64,000 bases of DNA from Aureobasidium sp. EXF-3400 (taxonomy: Eukaryota > Ascomycota > Dothideomycetes > Dothideales > Saccotheciaceae), in the NCBI GenBank assembly GCA_024195585.1, contig SWBL01000055.1:62001-126000 (forward strand), written 5' to 3'. The position numbers and the translations under genes were made by a program. The first letter of the stretch is position 1, and each line of letters starts with the position of its first letter. Of this stretch, positions 11,943-23,193 are shown piece after piece. Below the pieces are notes generated by a model. It saw nothing but the letters and a program-made list of their open reading frames with translations. It had not been told where the DNA came from and made no database searches.

Positions 11943-13207
11943 TTAGAACTCTTCGTCGCTGCCGAACTCGTCAATGACGTCAAAATCGCCGACCTCAACT
12001 CTTCCAGGGCGTACAATGACACCGCAATTGGCACTGCACTGAAAGTAGCGGGTACCCTTCACAGTACCATCGCTCTTGCCAGTAGGTTCATCCAGTGCAA
12101 CACCAACCCAAGCACCGATACCAGGTATCTCAGGAACAGGACCAACGAATTTGATGGTTCCGCGACGTTCAAGTGAGCTCTCGCTTTGGTTCGCGGCCAG
12201 GAGGCGGCAACGTGCATCCAGTTTGATTCCTGAAGTTAAACGTGAGCAAGTCTTTGTACAAGTACAACAAGTCAATACTCAAGTGAATGAATTACCTCTC
12301 TCTTCGATCTCCCTGTCAACACCGGCAACCTTTTGCTGCTCTATGCTTGGGGCATTGGGGTCAAAACGGCCTAGCTGATGTGTCTTCTTCCAATGGAGTA
12401 CGCTGTCGGTCCGGCTCTCGTACTCGTCCGGTGGCATCTCGTATTTTTCGACGGCCGACACATCTGTGTAGTTGGCGCGTAGTCCTGCTGGACGGCTGTC
12501 CGCTACCTTGACAAATCATCAGTAAAGATCGACATTATTGTTGGCAAATGTTAGTGTATGGTCCTCTCCATCTCTCACTCCACCAGCTTCACCCCTCTCT
12601 GGCGATTGTATCCAATGAAGCAACATACGGACGAGGTCCGGAGTCGAGACCGTCTTGGTGCCTATGGCAGCAGCGGCTGAATTCCATTGAACCGGTTCAG
12701 TGACATGTTATCGTGCGAGCAAGTGGATCCACACAACCCCTATGCAGAACACATGAAGGCGTGGTTATCTAGCTCATTCATCTTGACGGGCAAGTAACTG
12801 GCCGTTCTAGAGCATTCTGAACTGTCGGTGCAAGGCTACGCACGACGGGGCCCACCGGGTTTTAGGAGCGCACGGTCGAGTGCCCGGAAGAGAGGATACC
12901 ATGTAGCTGTCATGACAGGACCTTTTGGTACATATGGTGGGAAACTGAGATGAGAACTTACGTGGAGTTCTGCATAGCTTTGCAGAGTGAATGCGCCGAG
13001 TTGCGTATTTTCTTCATCAACAGTCTGCAAATTTTGGTCGGGCCAAGAAGCAACTTTCAGGGTCAATCTCTGCGAGGAGGCAGGGACGCCCGTGATGGGT
13101 TCCAAGCGTCCTTTCAACTGGGCTATGGTCCAAGCAGGCGAAATGCGTCGCTCAGATCGGGCATTTTCTGAAACGATCAGAAGAGGTACATCCGCCGTTG
13201 TTGCCAT
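11943..13207 (-). CDS. ALF1: Tubulin-folding cofactor B (Ubl plus CAP-Gly)
   Basis: Cytosolic chaperone that takes alpha-tubulin from the CCT/prefoldin route towards the heterodimer-assembling cofactors. Exons on the minus strand are 13207-12962, 12506-12296 and 12229-11943, giving 247 aa. The N terminus is a ubiquitin-like domain (WTIAQLKGRLEPITG, SYAELHV). The middle has SAVEKYEMPPDEY and LGRFDPNAPSIE, both characteristic of the family. The C-terminal CAP-Gly domain reads GIGAWVGVALDEPTGKSDG; the usual GKNDG is GKSDG here. The protein ends in DEEF, an acidic tail like those CAP-Gly proteins bind. Intron 1 is 455 nt, long for this genome; intron 2 is 66 nt. The junction ELH/VADSRPAG is fixed by the conserved start of the linker. 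Confidence 0.92.
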
Positions 13208-15628
13208 CTTTTCCGAGCTAGATTGGCTTCTTAGGCTCGAACCGACGTGAACAGGTCCCAGTTGTGGTGCTGACAGTGGACCAGGGAGTAGAGTCCGATG
13301 GCGATGTTGCTGCGGAAGAGACTGCCGAAATGCAATAAGCGAAGCTGTGAAAACGAGACACCAACGATGGAGAATGAGCTGCGCACTAAGTAGCTAACGG
13401 ACGCTGGGAGAATCAAGTCGATCGGATTCAGCAACGAGTCTCGACTGACTCTGCTTTGAATTGCGCTGTGTTGATTCTTGATGCAGCAGCAGTTTCTCGG
13501 CTTTGACCGCTTAGGCGACACTCAGCCTTGGCGGCCTCGAGACGGCACTATTCCCGTCCATGTTGATTCATCAACACATGTCGATGCTCCGCGCGAGCAG
13601 AGCGTCAGGCCGATCGGAAGCTCCTCGATCATGCTGGCTGCTGGCAGCTCTCTTTTTTTCCTTGAAAGAGTCTAGCCGGAAGAGTTTGAGTTACTCATAA
13701 GGGATCCCGCTGTCTATTGACAAGCATGGCTAGACCAATTGTTTGTCTGACTAGGAACTACAGCCTTGCATGTAACCTCTACACGCATTCGATGGCTCTG
13801 CAATTCACTATCAAGGCCAATGTCCAGACGTGGTAGAAAAGTGATGCTGAGCTGGCTTGCTGTGTTTGATCCTGTTTACGAAGGAGCTATCACGAGCCGA
13901 AACATCTCGGAAGTCTGTGCCAAGGCAGGTGCACTGAACAGCGGCCCCGTGCTTTTGAATCCAGGTCGTATGCCAGTCATGACTTGCATCGAACACATGC
14001 AGTTCTATATTAGTTGAGGTCTGCAAGGCTGCAAGCGCTTCACACCGCTAGAAAACCTGCATCAAGTATCTAGCAGCCAAACAGCTTTAATCAACACGCT
14101 CGCCTGCCACAGGTACACTTTGTTTCCCTTGTCATTTGGCTTGAGCGTTCATCACGGACTGCTTTCCATCCGAGCCGGGGACAAGATCGGTGCATCACAT
14201 CAGGAAGTTGAGTAAGCATCGAATTCTTTTCCTTTTGTGAACTTGTCTACAGCTGCCATCGACCGCTACAAACGCTTGCAATGTCGTCGGATACAAGCTC
14301 TTGACGTTGGGGTGAGACCATAATGGGACATGGCTCGGCTACAATTGTCTCTGGTCTGACATGCAGAATGACAAAGCCCCGCAGATCATGGTTCGTCTTG
14401 AACCTCGACCCCTGTGTTTTTGTGTGGCTTCATGCGGCTCCATCACACTGCGCTCACCGCACATGGGCAACCGCATGAATCTCAACAACGTGAGGACAAT
14501 ACAACACTCGTGAGCATCATGTTGACACGGCGCACATATGTTTAGATTGCCGGCAACAAGGTAACAGATGTAGAAAAGACGTTGAGGCGGGTGCGCAGAT
14601 TATCCACTTGCACGAACGTTTCGTCGCATCGCATGCACGATTCAGAGGAGCCTCAAGGGCCGCAGGAAAGGAAAAGCAAATCACCTCTCGTCTCGGCGCA
14701 TGAGCTGGAGTGTATCTTCGGTCAGCCGTTCGCCAGTGGCTCCAGCGCTAAGCCCTGGCTCCCAATCCTACACTCGAGTGCATGTCGTGGCGCAACTGTC
14801 CTGTCACGACTCGTGCGTTCAATAGTCGCCAATGACCACCGGTCCGTACGCCCATGCCGAGTGGGATCCGCATGTTCGCAACGCCCGCTCCTGTTGATGT
14901 TCTTCCTTGCCTTAGTGCACCGGTTTTCGCCATTGGTTGACAGTTGTTTCATCCCTTGCTCTGGATCGCATGTACATCTTACAGCCGGGCCATTGGTCGT
15001 ATCGTCATATAAGCTTGTCATCCTGCGCAATCTGTCGGGGTACCTTCATGTCTGGCGTCGAATTCTGCGGACGAAGAAAAACTCTATCCTTCTCTGTTCT
15101 TTTCCAAGCACACTAAAAAACTCCTACTCGAAACTTCCCCACTCAAGGCGACAGACGGCTTCTGATGTCAGCAGAGTCACGCCCATAACTCTATTACAGC
15201 CCTTTAGGCGATCTCGTGGAGTCATTCCAAGCCATCCCGTCTCTTGTCCTGATAAACTCCTCCGTGCCCCAACCTCTTCTTGTCTCGCACCACAAACGCC
15301 CCTACCTGCCGATCAAAACCAAGCTCAGGACCGATCTGCCGGGCACGCGACTCGCAAGATTTGGTAGCACTGAACTCGTTTTTCGGAACCGTTCCCTAGT
15401 ACCACCTCTGGCCATTCAGTTATATAACAGGGTCGCACAACTCACCGCAAAGCATTTACTTCACTTCACTCTCCTATAAACACCACATCCTTCCTCGCAC
15501 AAGTTTTCACATTACACTCTCTCCACTTCCATCCGACATCCTTATATTACAACATCACAACATCATCTCGGACCTTCCTCACTACTCCATCCTCTATGCT
15601 CGCCTTGAAACCCTCAAGTGCTTTCAAA
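13208..15628. other. Intergenic region between divergent cofactor B and Myb genes
   Basis: This 2.4-kb stretch separates divergent genes and should contain both promoters. A 261-codon frame at 14582-15367 starts only at TTG and shows no domain, so I do not call it. The last 150 bp are pyrimidine-rich, as expected of a fungal 5' leader. Nothing else is recognisable. Confidence 0.5.
15421..15427 (+). promoter_or_regulatory. Possible TATA box of the Myb-like gene
   Basis: TATATAA lies 202 bp upstream of the chosen start codon, followed by a CT-rich leader. The position fits a fungal promoter with a long leader. Sequence match only. Confidence 0.3.
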
Positions 15629-16834
15629 ATGGATATCTCTTCCCTGCTAGAGGGATCTAGAGACCCTCCTGCTCCTTCGCCAGGCTCTGTCTCACGCTAC
15701 CCCACCAACAACTCTCTACCCAGACTTGAACTCGACTCGAGTTACCCTCACAGCACACAGCAACCTAGCCTGATGCCTCTCCAACCAAGCGTTCAGCAGT
15801 CTTTGCCTACTCGGTTCCAACCATCTACCTTCTCATCCCAAAGCTTCAACCCTCAACTACCACCCTACCACCAACAACAAAGCTTTGGCCAACTACCTCC
15901 TATCACAGCCCGGGATCAAAGGCTACCACCACCACCACCTGTCAATGGCTACACTGCTAACGGTCCCGTTAACAAGCGATTGGCACCCTCTGGACCTCAT
16001 CCCTCTGAGACTCCTGCCAAGAAGAAGCAGTCTAAGTGGAGTCCCGAGGAGGATGCTGCCATCATCGAGCTCCGTGGAAACGGCATGAAGTGGGAAGACA
16101 TCTCCAAGCATTTGCCTGGTCGCAGCGCCATCAGCTGCAGACTTCGCTTCCAAAACTACCTCGAGCGTCGTTCAGAGTGGGATGACGAGAAGAAGAACAA
16201 GCTTGCTCGTCTTTACGAAAGGTGTGTAATTGATGCCGATAACCATCGAAAATTCCCATGTATACTGACAGATGTATTCAGGTTCAAGAAGGATATGTGG
16301 GAGAAGATCGCTAAGGAGATGGCTCTGCCATGGCGGGCTGCTGAGGCTATGCACTGGCAGATCGGTGAAGTCGAGATGGCCAGTCGTGCCAATGTTCCCG
16401 TCTTCCATCTTGCCGGTTCTGCTTCGCAATCCCAGTCCCAATCACAAACAAACGCATCCAGAGCACAGCACTACTACTCGGCGTCAAGCTCCACTTCCGC
16501 TTCTGCCGGCCCTGGTGAGCCCCGCAGCAATACCACCTCGCCTACGACCTCGGCCCACGGCCATTACCAGCTCCCTTACACTTTCGCCCAACAAACTCAC
16601 AGCCACACTCTGCCGCAAATGATCCAGTCACATCCTCTTTCACCTGGGAGTGCAAGATCACGCAGGAACAGTGCGACCTCACTCAACGGTGCAGACATCA
16701 GAACGCGTGCGGACAACGCACGCGATTCTGTGATTCCTCAGCCGCGAACAACACTTGAACCAAACCGACAGCACATGCACAAACGCTACGTTAGCCCCTT
16801 CGCCGATAAGGTATCGGACAGCGAAATGAACTGA
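15629..16834 (+). CDS. Myb/SANT-like DNA-binding protein
   Basis: Probable nuclear transcription regulator. Two exons, 15629-16221 and 16282-16834, encode 381 aa. The 60-nt intron is a multiple of three without a stop, so unspliced reading inserts 20 foreign residues. Its ends are GTGTGT and TTCAG, with a CTGAC branch site. The N-terminal 135 residues are Pro/Gln/Ser-rich. A Myb repeat follows at about 137-182 (KWSPEEDAAIIELR, WEDISKHLPGRSA), then a second, weaker helical unit (KDMWEKIAKEM, LPWRAAEAMHW). The tail is Ser/Gln/His-rich low complexity. I prefer the ATG at 15629 (context caaaATGG) to the one at 15596, which has a poor context. Fungi have many uncharacterised paralogues, so the target is unknown. 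Confidence 0.85.
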   Translation: MDISSLLEGSRDPPAPSPGSVSRYPTNNSLPRLELDSSYPHSTQQPSLMPLQPSVQQSLPTRFQPSTFSSQSFNPQLPPYHQQQSFGQLPPITARDQRLPPPPPVNGYTANGPVNKRLAPSGPHPSETPAKKKQSKWSPEEDAAIIELRGNGMKWEDISKHLPGRSAISCRLRFQNYLERRSEWDDEKKNKLARLYERCVIDADNHRKFPCILTDVFRFKKDMWEKIAKEMALPWRAAEAMHWQIGEVEMASRANVPVFHLAGSASQSQSQSQTNASRAQHYYSASSSTSASAGPGEPRSNTTSPTTSAHGHYQLPYTFAQQTHSHTLPQMIQSHPLSPGSARSRRNSATSLNGADIRTRADNARDSVIPQPRTTLEPNRQHMHKRYVSPFADKVSDSEMN

Positions 16835-17551
16835 GAGATAGCCGATTGGCTCTTCATCTTCTCACAGGAGAAAACAGTATCCTGTAGCAGACTCTTGTAC
16901 TCTTTTTAATAGCACAGATGGGCATAAAGGCATTGCTCGAAACACACGACCGGCGCTTCTCTTTTCTTGGGGTTTTTTCTTTCTTTCTGTTGTCAAAGCA
17001 TACACAATTCTGGGCGCGGCATTTTCGAGGTGCATTGCATGGCCCTGTATAACCATCGGGATGGGCTTGGAGTATTCGAACAATGGTTTTTCTTCTTCAG
17101 ATGAACGGGTTCCGCATTCATATCACAAAATGAATTCCATCATGTCTCAATTGATTTTCCATTTACACAACGGGTTGTTGTCGAGTATCGTGCAGACACA
17201 CTAGACAAGGGTGTCCTCGGGCTCCCACATATTAACGGCCACGCCAAACGATGCTCGGTGTACACGAGTACACGGCTAGCAAGGCTTAGTATGCATTCAG
17301 CTTGCTCAATAATCCATCGGTCAAAGACCGAAAAGTCAATGAACTCGAGAGGGATGCCTTATAGCGCATGTATGCTTTTCACTCGGTTATCGTACCTTCG
17401 GAGCCCCGTGTCCGTGCCTTGGCGTCATAACGAGCCGTCCACTTTCGCCGCCTGCTCTGTCACAACGACGACACACATGCTCCTTCTGCATCCTTGGACT
17501 TTTCGAACTCACACCTGATATTGCCTAGACGCGTATCGGAACCAGTAAAGG
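16835..17551. other. Intergenic region between Myb gene and antiporter
   Basis: About 0.7 kb holding the 3' flank of the Myb gene, including a poly-pyrimidine run near 16970, and the promoter of the antiporter. No gene or repeat is recognised. Confidence 0.5.
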
Positions 17552-19597
17552 ATGCCTACACTCTCGGTGGTCAACTTTAACATTGTCTGCGCTACACTCG
17601 GAGGCTTCATCACACTCTTTGGCTTGGTGTCGTACCTGCTCAAAGAAAAGTACTACTTGTCCGAAGCTCGTGAGTTTCCAGTACATTGTCACTCTGCACA
17701 TCTCGTGTTGACCACCTCTTAGTGATTTCCCTGGTTGGAGGCGTCATATTCTCACCTCATGCGGCCAATCTTGTCCGTCCACTTGATTATGCTCAAGGAA
17801 ACGAAGAAGACCTCGAGACAATAACCCTCTACTTCACTAGACTTGTGTTGGGTGTACAACTGGTTTTGGCCGGCGTTCAGCTACCTAGCAAATATCTCAA
17901 GCAAGAATGGAGACCTTTGTCTTTGCTTTTAGTATGTTGACTGCAATCTCTAATCGTATGACAGACTGTGCGCTAAGTAAACAACAGGGCCCAGGCATGT
18001 GTGTCATGTGGATAGTGACCAGCCTGCTTGTTTGGGCCTTGGTACCTGATATCGATTTTCTGTTCGCGCTTGCCGTAGGAGCTTGTGTTACTCCAACCGA
18101 TCCAGTGCTGAGTAACAGTATTGTCAAAGGCAAGTTCGCCGACACCAATATACCCAGGGACCTTCAAAGGATCATTATTGCCGAGTCTGGGGCCAACGAT
18201 GGCCTTGGCTATCCCTTCTTGTTTCTACCTTTGTATCTGATTAAATATGTCGGTCATCCTGAACTGGCAGGTGACCACGGCGCTTCTAAAGCCATAGGCC
18301 TGTGGTTTGGTGAGACCTGGGGATACACCATCATCCTCAGCGTTGTCTATGGAGCAGTCGTTGGATATCTCGCAAAAGAATTACTTCACTGGGCAGAGGA
18401 AAAGAAGTACGTGGACAGAGAAAGCTTCCTTGTCTTCGCCATCACACTCGCCGCAAGTACATCTCACCATTGATCTCTGCTCATGACTGACTTTGACAGC
18501 TATTCATCGTTGGAACTGTAGGTATGATTGGCTCTGACGACGTGCTCGCTTGCTTCATCGCTGGAAACGTCTTTACCTGGGAGTAGGTCTTCTCGTTTGA
18601 CATAACGACACTCGATACTGACTAATCGCAGCGATTGGTTCCGCTTGGAGACACTTGATGACTCTTTACAGCCAACCATTGACATGTTGCTCAACGTCTC
18701 AATTTTCATATGGTTCGGTGCAGTCACGCCATGGTACAAGTTTGTGCACAACGATGTTATTCCGATTTACCGACTTATCCCACTGGGTATATTGGTATTG
18801 CTTCTTCGTCGACTTCCCATCGTTTATGCTATGCACAAGAAGATTCACCAGATCGAAGAGCCTCGTCAGGCTCTCGTCGTCGGCTTCTTTGGCCCCATTG
18901 GAGTTAGTGCAGTCTTCTACCTGTACATCAGTCGTGAATTTCTCCGCGGCATCAAGCAAGATGGCGTGGTACGAGACGATGCAGAACACTTGTCGGAAAT
19001 TATGCTGGTTGTGATTTGGTTCTTGGCCATCTGCAGTATCGTAAGTGCCACACAAGCCTTCTTTCGATGCCTGACACTGATACCTTGCAGGTCGTTCACG
19101 GTATCAGTATCCCCCTTGGAAAGCTCGGATTCTATCTTCCAAGGACTATCTCGGCCGCGGTTTCAACTGAACGCATCTCTCGTAGATCGACGGACGACTC
19201 TACACCAATCGGTGAAGAGACCTTAACAGGTTCCTCAGCTCTGGCCAGTCGATTCCGTCGCTACAGAGCGGAAACCTCGGGCAGTAGTTCATCTCTACCC
19301 CGTTCGTTCTATCGCGTAGGCAGAAGTCTGGTTTCGGACATGCACCGAGGACATCAGCAGACCAGGAACGTCTCAGCACCGACAAACGACATTACTAACA
19401 GGAACATCTCTGAGCCCTTGAACCCTCGCCCACTTGGTAAAACACTTGTCAAAGACACAAACCGCGATTCTCCACTTGGTGCTACCCCTACAGCAGACCG
19501 TTCCGGCGCCGTCACTCCCGGATCACACTCACCTGCGCCTCTAAACAGGACCATCCGTTTCCCAGATGAGAACCCAAGTGTTGCCAACCTATCCTGA
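17552..19597 (+). CDS. NHA1: Plasma-membrane Na+/H+ antiporter, Nha1 type
   Basis: Monovalent cation/proton antiporter (CPA family) that exports Na+ and K+ in exchange for H+. Six exons (17552-17669, 17723-17931, 17988-18452, 18500-18582, 18632-19040, 19091-19597) encode 596 aa. Hallmarks are CVTPTDPVLSNSIVKGKFAD and IAESGANDGLGYPFLFLP; the Asp in the AND motif is essential in the family. About twelve hydrophobic helices precede a hydrophilic Ser/Thr-rich tail of about 165 residues, shorter than the tail of budding-yeast Nha1. Introns are 53, 56, 47, 49 and 50 nt. The third appears to use a GC donor (GCAAGT), since only that junction restores LALFIVGTVGMIGSDD. The start MPTLSVVNFNIVCATLGG matches the family N terminus. 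Confidence 0.9.
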
Positions 19598-21630
19598 TCA
19601 GAGCTGATCCCATCTGGCCACTCTTCGGTCTGGCCAACCTCACCTAGATTGAACGTCTCTCATTACTCGAATACACTAACCCCTTGATACTAGGATTTCT
19701 TTGTACATAACAACAGGATTCGTAACTAGACGATCTCGTCCGATCTATTTTGCGATCATCCGAACATCGACTATCCACTACCCGTGCATACTCACCCGTG
19801 ACCAGCACGAGTCATGTTTCTCTCATAGTGACATTTTCTCCGCCTGCTCGCGCAATGTACCTCATAGGGGATATGACAGCGAGAACACGCTTGACACCAT
19901 CTTCCTACAGTAGCTTGAAAGTCGTTCGTGCGGTGTGCGCTCTAGCGAGAAGTCAGAATCCCATGTTGCGGACCCAGGACCGCCAAACATCTCGTGGACC
20001 CTTTTCTCAGCCGAACTCATCCGCATTCTTCTGGTTCATCGGATCATCCCCGTTCGCGTTTGCACTTGACTTGTTCGCTTGTACTTTTTGTTAGAAAGTG
20101 GTTTAAACAACAATCGTGCGCCGAACGGATACATGGTTCGTTGTCTTTTTATGGCTACTGCCCATCTACGGAGTCTACGCTGCCTTATTATCCCTTGCAA
20201 CGGGTTTGTATTTCGCCGTCTGTCTTGCATATCGGTGATCCGAGGACCTGGTCACCGCGCTGGCTTGTGTTGTGTACTGCGATCTCTGGATTCTCATGGA
20301 ACTGTCATGGCCGTTCACCTTCCTGCCCAGGAATAGTTCACAGTTCGCTTGTGCGAGTAATGCTCCCGGTCCGACAATTGCTACAGTCGTTGGAAACGCT
20401 CATCAGAGTGGCTGTCTCTCCCACATCGTTTCTTCGAGACTTGAAAATAATAGCGTTGGCGTAAGAGGAATGGCTGCGCAGCGCTCCTTCCTCGGTTTCG
20501 GGTCAGCTTTCCCAATGGACTGGGTGGAATTGCTTGATTCCAAGATTCCCAAGACTCCTAAGACGTTAGCGGTATAAGCGGCGACGGTGCGATCCGCCGT
20601 AGTCTGGTCATAATTGTCCTCGTGTCTTGTCTAAAGGGTGAATCTGGGGTATGATCTTTGTGCCATGTGGAGCTGTCACGTAAGCCTCAGTCAGCCTCGT
20701 GGTCTTGGTACCAAACTTTGTTTTTGTCGTTTCCCGTCGTCCCTTGTTCTTGAAGGAGTCACTTTTCGAGACAGCTCAACTGATTTGGGAAGGCGCATGC
20801 TTTGAGTAACAAAAGCCGTTTGATCATGTGGTATACGGTATACCTCAATTTATACGGAGTAATCTAGTTGAGAAGAGATGGTCTAACGTCTAGTCTATAA
20901 TAATCTATACAATAATCTTTTATGAATGGGGTATCATGGGGTACTCGAGAGTAAGAGAATCGTGCAAGCGCCTAGAACATGCAAAAATCAACAAAACTGG
21001 GAAGCAAAGACATTATCGTCATCTGTTCCCCGGGCGAAGTCCGAATATCAAAAATGAAATAGTGTGGGGTATCGCAGTGCGCGTCAGTCCACCATCATCT
21101 CAAAACGACAATCTCAACAGTCGTCCAAGAGCAAGATAGCAGATATTCTCGTAAGTCGTAAAATCCTGCTGACCGCTTCCGATGGTATGCGACAGTAACT
21201 GTTGAATCCTGAGAAGGATGCGTTGAAAATGGTTGCAGGCTTAGATCCGGACTGGAATGTTTGAGCGTCTGCAACACGGCTGGACGACCGGTGCTGAGAC
21301 GAGTTTGAAGTAGAGCGTCGCGCCGACGGACATCTCATATTGCAGTTGCAAATAGAGAGCTCGGATAGATCGGGCCATCGTCAACTCCACTGGTTGTTCG
21401 AGCCGAAGAAACACTCTGGGAAGAGGCGAGATCTCTTGCGTTGCGTTCATCGGCTATTGCGGGACGACTCCGCATTCTGAACATGACATCCGACTGAGCC
21501 GTAACTGTCGCAGGGTCGAATAAAGAGGTGAGAAGGTCTGTTCGCGTGCGCGGAGTGGCTCGTGGTCCATTGTCTACTGCCTTTGTTTGTTTTCGTCCAA
21601 TACGTCTCAAGGCGTCTGTTCGGTCCATTA
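19598..21630. other. Intergenic region between convergent antiporter and SSU1-type genes
   Basis: Two kilobases between two gene 3' ends. Frames here are short and featureless. A locally AT-rich patch near 20820-20930 has two GTATAC sites and runs of TAAT. On the far side, a frame on the minus strand at 21335-21661 could be an extra 3' exon of the transporter, but it has no conserved residues and is not called. Confidence 0.45.
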
Positions 21631-23193
21631 TCAGTACTTTGTACTCCTTGACTTGTAGCATCGGGCGATGGGCAGCCTTACCTTTGCTCCTGAATCCGGA
21701 CGAAGTTCACAGACGCCTGGCTTTGGAAATAGCTCGCCCGAGAAGGCACCTCTAACTGTTCTGGCAAAGCAAATGACCCAGACGAGAACAATAATGGCAG
21801 TGAGGACTTCTGCAACCACACGGAAGAACGCAGATTCCAGCTCCGCGCCCAGCGTGATGGTTGCTGAAGCTACGCCACCTGGAGAATTTCATGTCAGCAT
21901 GCTGGTTGCGAGTATGATTGCAAATACATTGAACATACCAACTGGATACAAGAAGGCCCACCAACCGATGTTGAAAGGGAACCTCATCTTCAAACGAAGG
22001 ACAGATCCTACAGCGAAGCACATCCATGGAATGGCCATGGCCCAGATGATCAGACCCATGATGATTCCCATAACGTAAAGTATGGTACCAGCCTCTGAAG
22101 GCAGGACGGTGAGTCTTGGGAAAATCATCTTTGCAGCTTTTCCACATTGCATAATTCTGGAAGGATGTCAGCGTCGGTTTTCACTCTATCGATGGCAGGA
22201 GCACTCACCCGAAGCTTCCTTGTCCAAGAGGACCCAAGGACAAGAACACGCTAACGACGACTTCCTGGGAAGGAAGCTTGAACAACAACAGTCTGTAAAA
22301 GTAGATGCATAGAATCATCAACCCGACGAAGAAACCAATTGCCCAGCAGCAATAACAGGTAAGTAATGTCCAGAGTGCCTCATGGGCTTGGAGAGCCTCC
22401 ATCTGTGCGACTTGGCCACCAGTCGATGCAGCAACGACACAGCTGACAGCAGGTAGTAAGCACGCGGCAGTCAGTTTCTCTGGTGATACATCATGCACAG
22501 AGATCCTAGAGACCAGCATGTCAGTTTGATAATTCTTTTCAATATGCATGTCAGAAGTGGCAACATACATTAGGAATGCGACTGAACAGCAGATGGTCAC
22601 CGCAAGAGCAGCATCAATCCACCACAGGGCCCAGGCCATGGTCGCCGCCCAAGGGCCCCATGCTGGAACGCAGACCAATACAATCAGGTTGACAATGGTT
22701 CCAAGTCCCATTGGAAAACATCCCAAGAACAGAGAATGAGTTGGGTGATGAATCATTGCCGGCCACAACTCAGGCCAAAGAGCATACCGTAAGATTGATA
22801 TTAATAGAGCGCTGATGAAGATCAGGACGTTGAGCCCGAACACGATATAGCAAGGATAATTCGTCCAGCTGCTGTTGTACGGCATCTGATGCAGCAAGAT
22901 TGCCACAACACCAGTGCCCATGGTTATAGAGAACATACTGCGGGAACGTAAGTCAGCACTAATCTCCTGGAAAGATTGGATCATATGCAAACATACGAAG
23001 GAGTAAAACCTCGGACAATCCGTCGCCAACCATGGTCATCTTGCCTAGGAAGATCAACCTGAGTCTTGTCTGACAGGCCCTTCTCGAGATCCCCGAACTG
23101 AGCATCTGGAAACTCTGACGGGTTGACCGGAGTCAAGACCCCAGAAGGAGGCTGCGTGACAGCAAGAGTAGTCTCGCTCAGGCTATTGGGCAT
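21631..23193 (-). CDS. SSU1: SSU1/TDT-type anion (sulfite) efflux transporter
   Basis: Ten-helix membrane carrier of the tellurite-resistance/dicarboxylate (TDT) family; the close fungal homologue Ssu1 exports sulfite. Exons on the minus strand are 23193-22997, 22937-22569, 22505-22209, 22156-21939 and 21878-21631, giving 442 aa. The block RRIVRGFTPSMFSITMGTG is the family signature after the cytosolic N terminus. Later blocks are FGLNVLIFISALL, FPMGLGTIVNLIV, SPEKLTAACLLPAV and IIWAMAIPWMCFAVGSV. Introns are 59, 63, 52 and 60 nt. The 63-nt one is in frame and stop-free, so without splicing it inserts 21 residues before KLTAA. The C-terminal end is less sure: a GTAAGG just before the tail could start another intron. 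Substrate (sulfite, malate, other) cannot be read from sequence. Confidence 0.88.

Noticed and set aside
14582..15367. 261-codon plus-strand frame upstream of the Myb gene
   Set aside because: It begins at TTG, shows no domain, is Ser/Arg/Leu-biased like random GC-mixed DNA, and overlaps the expected promoter.
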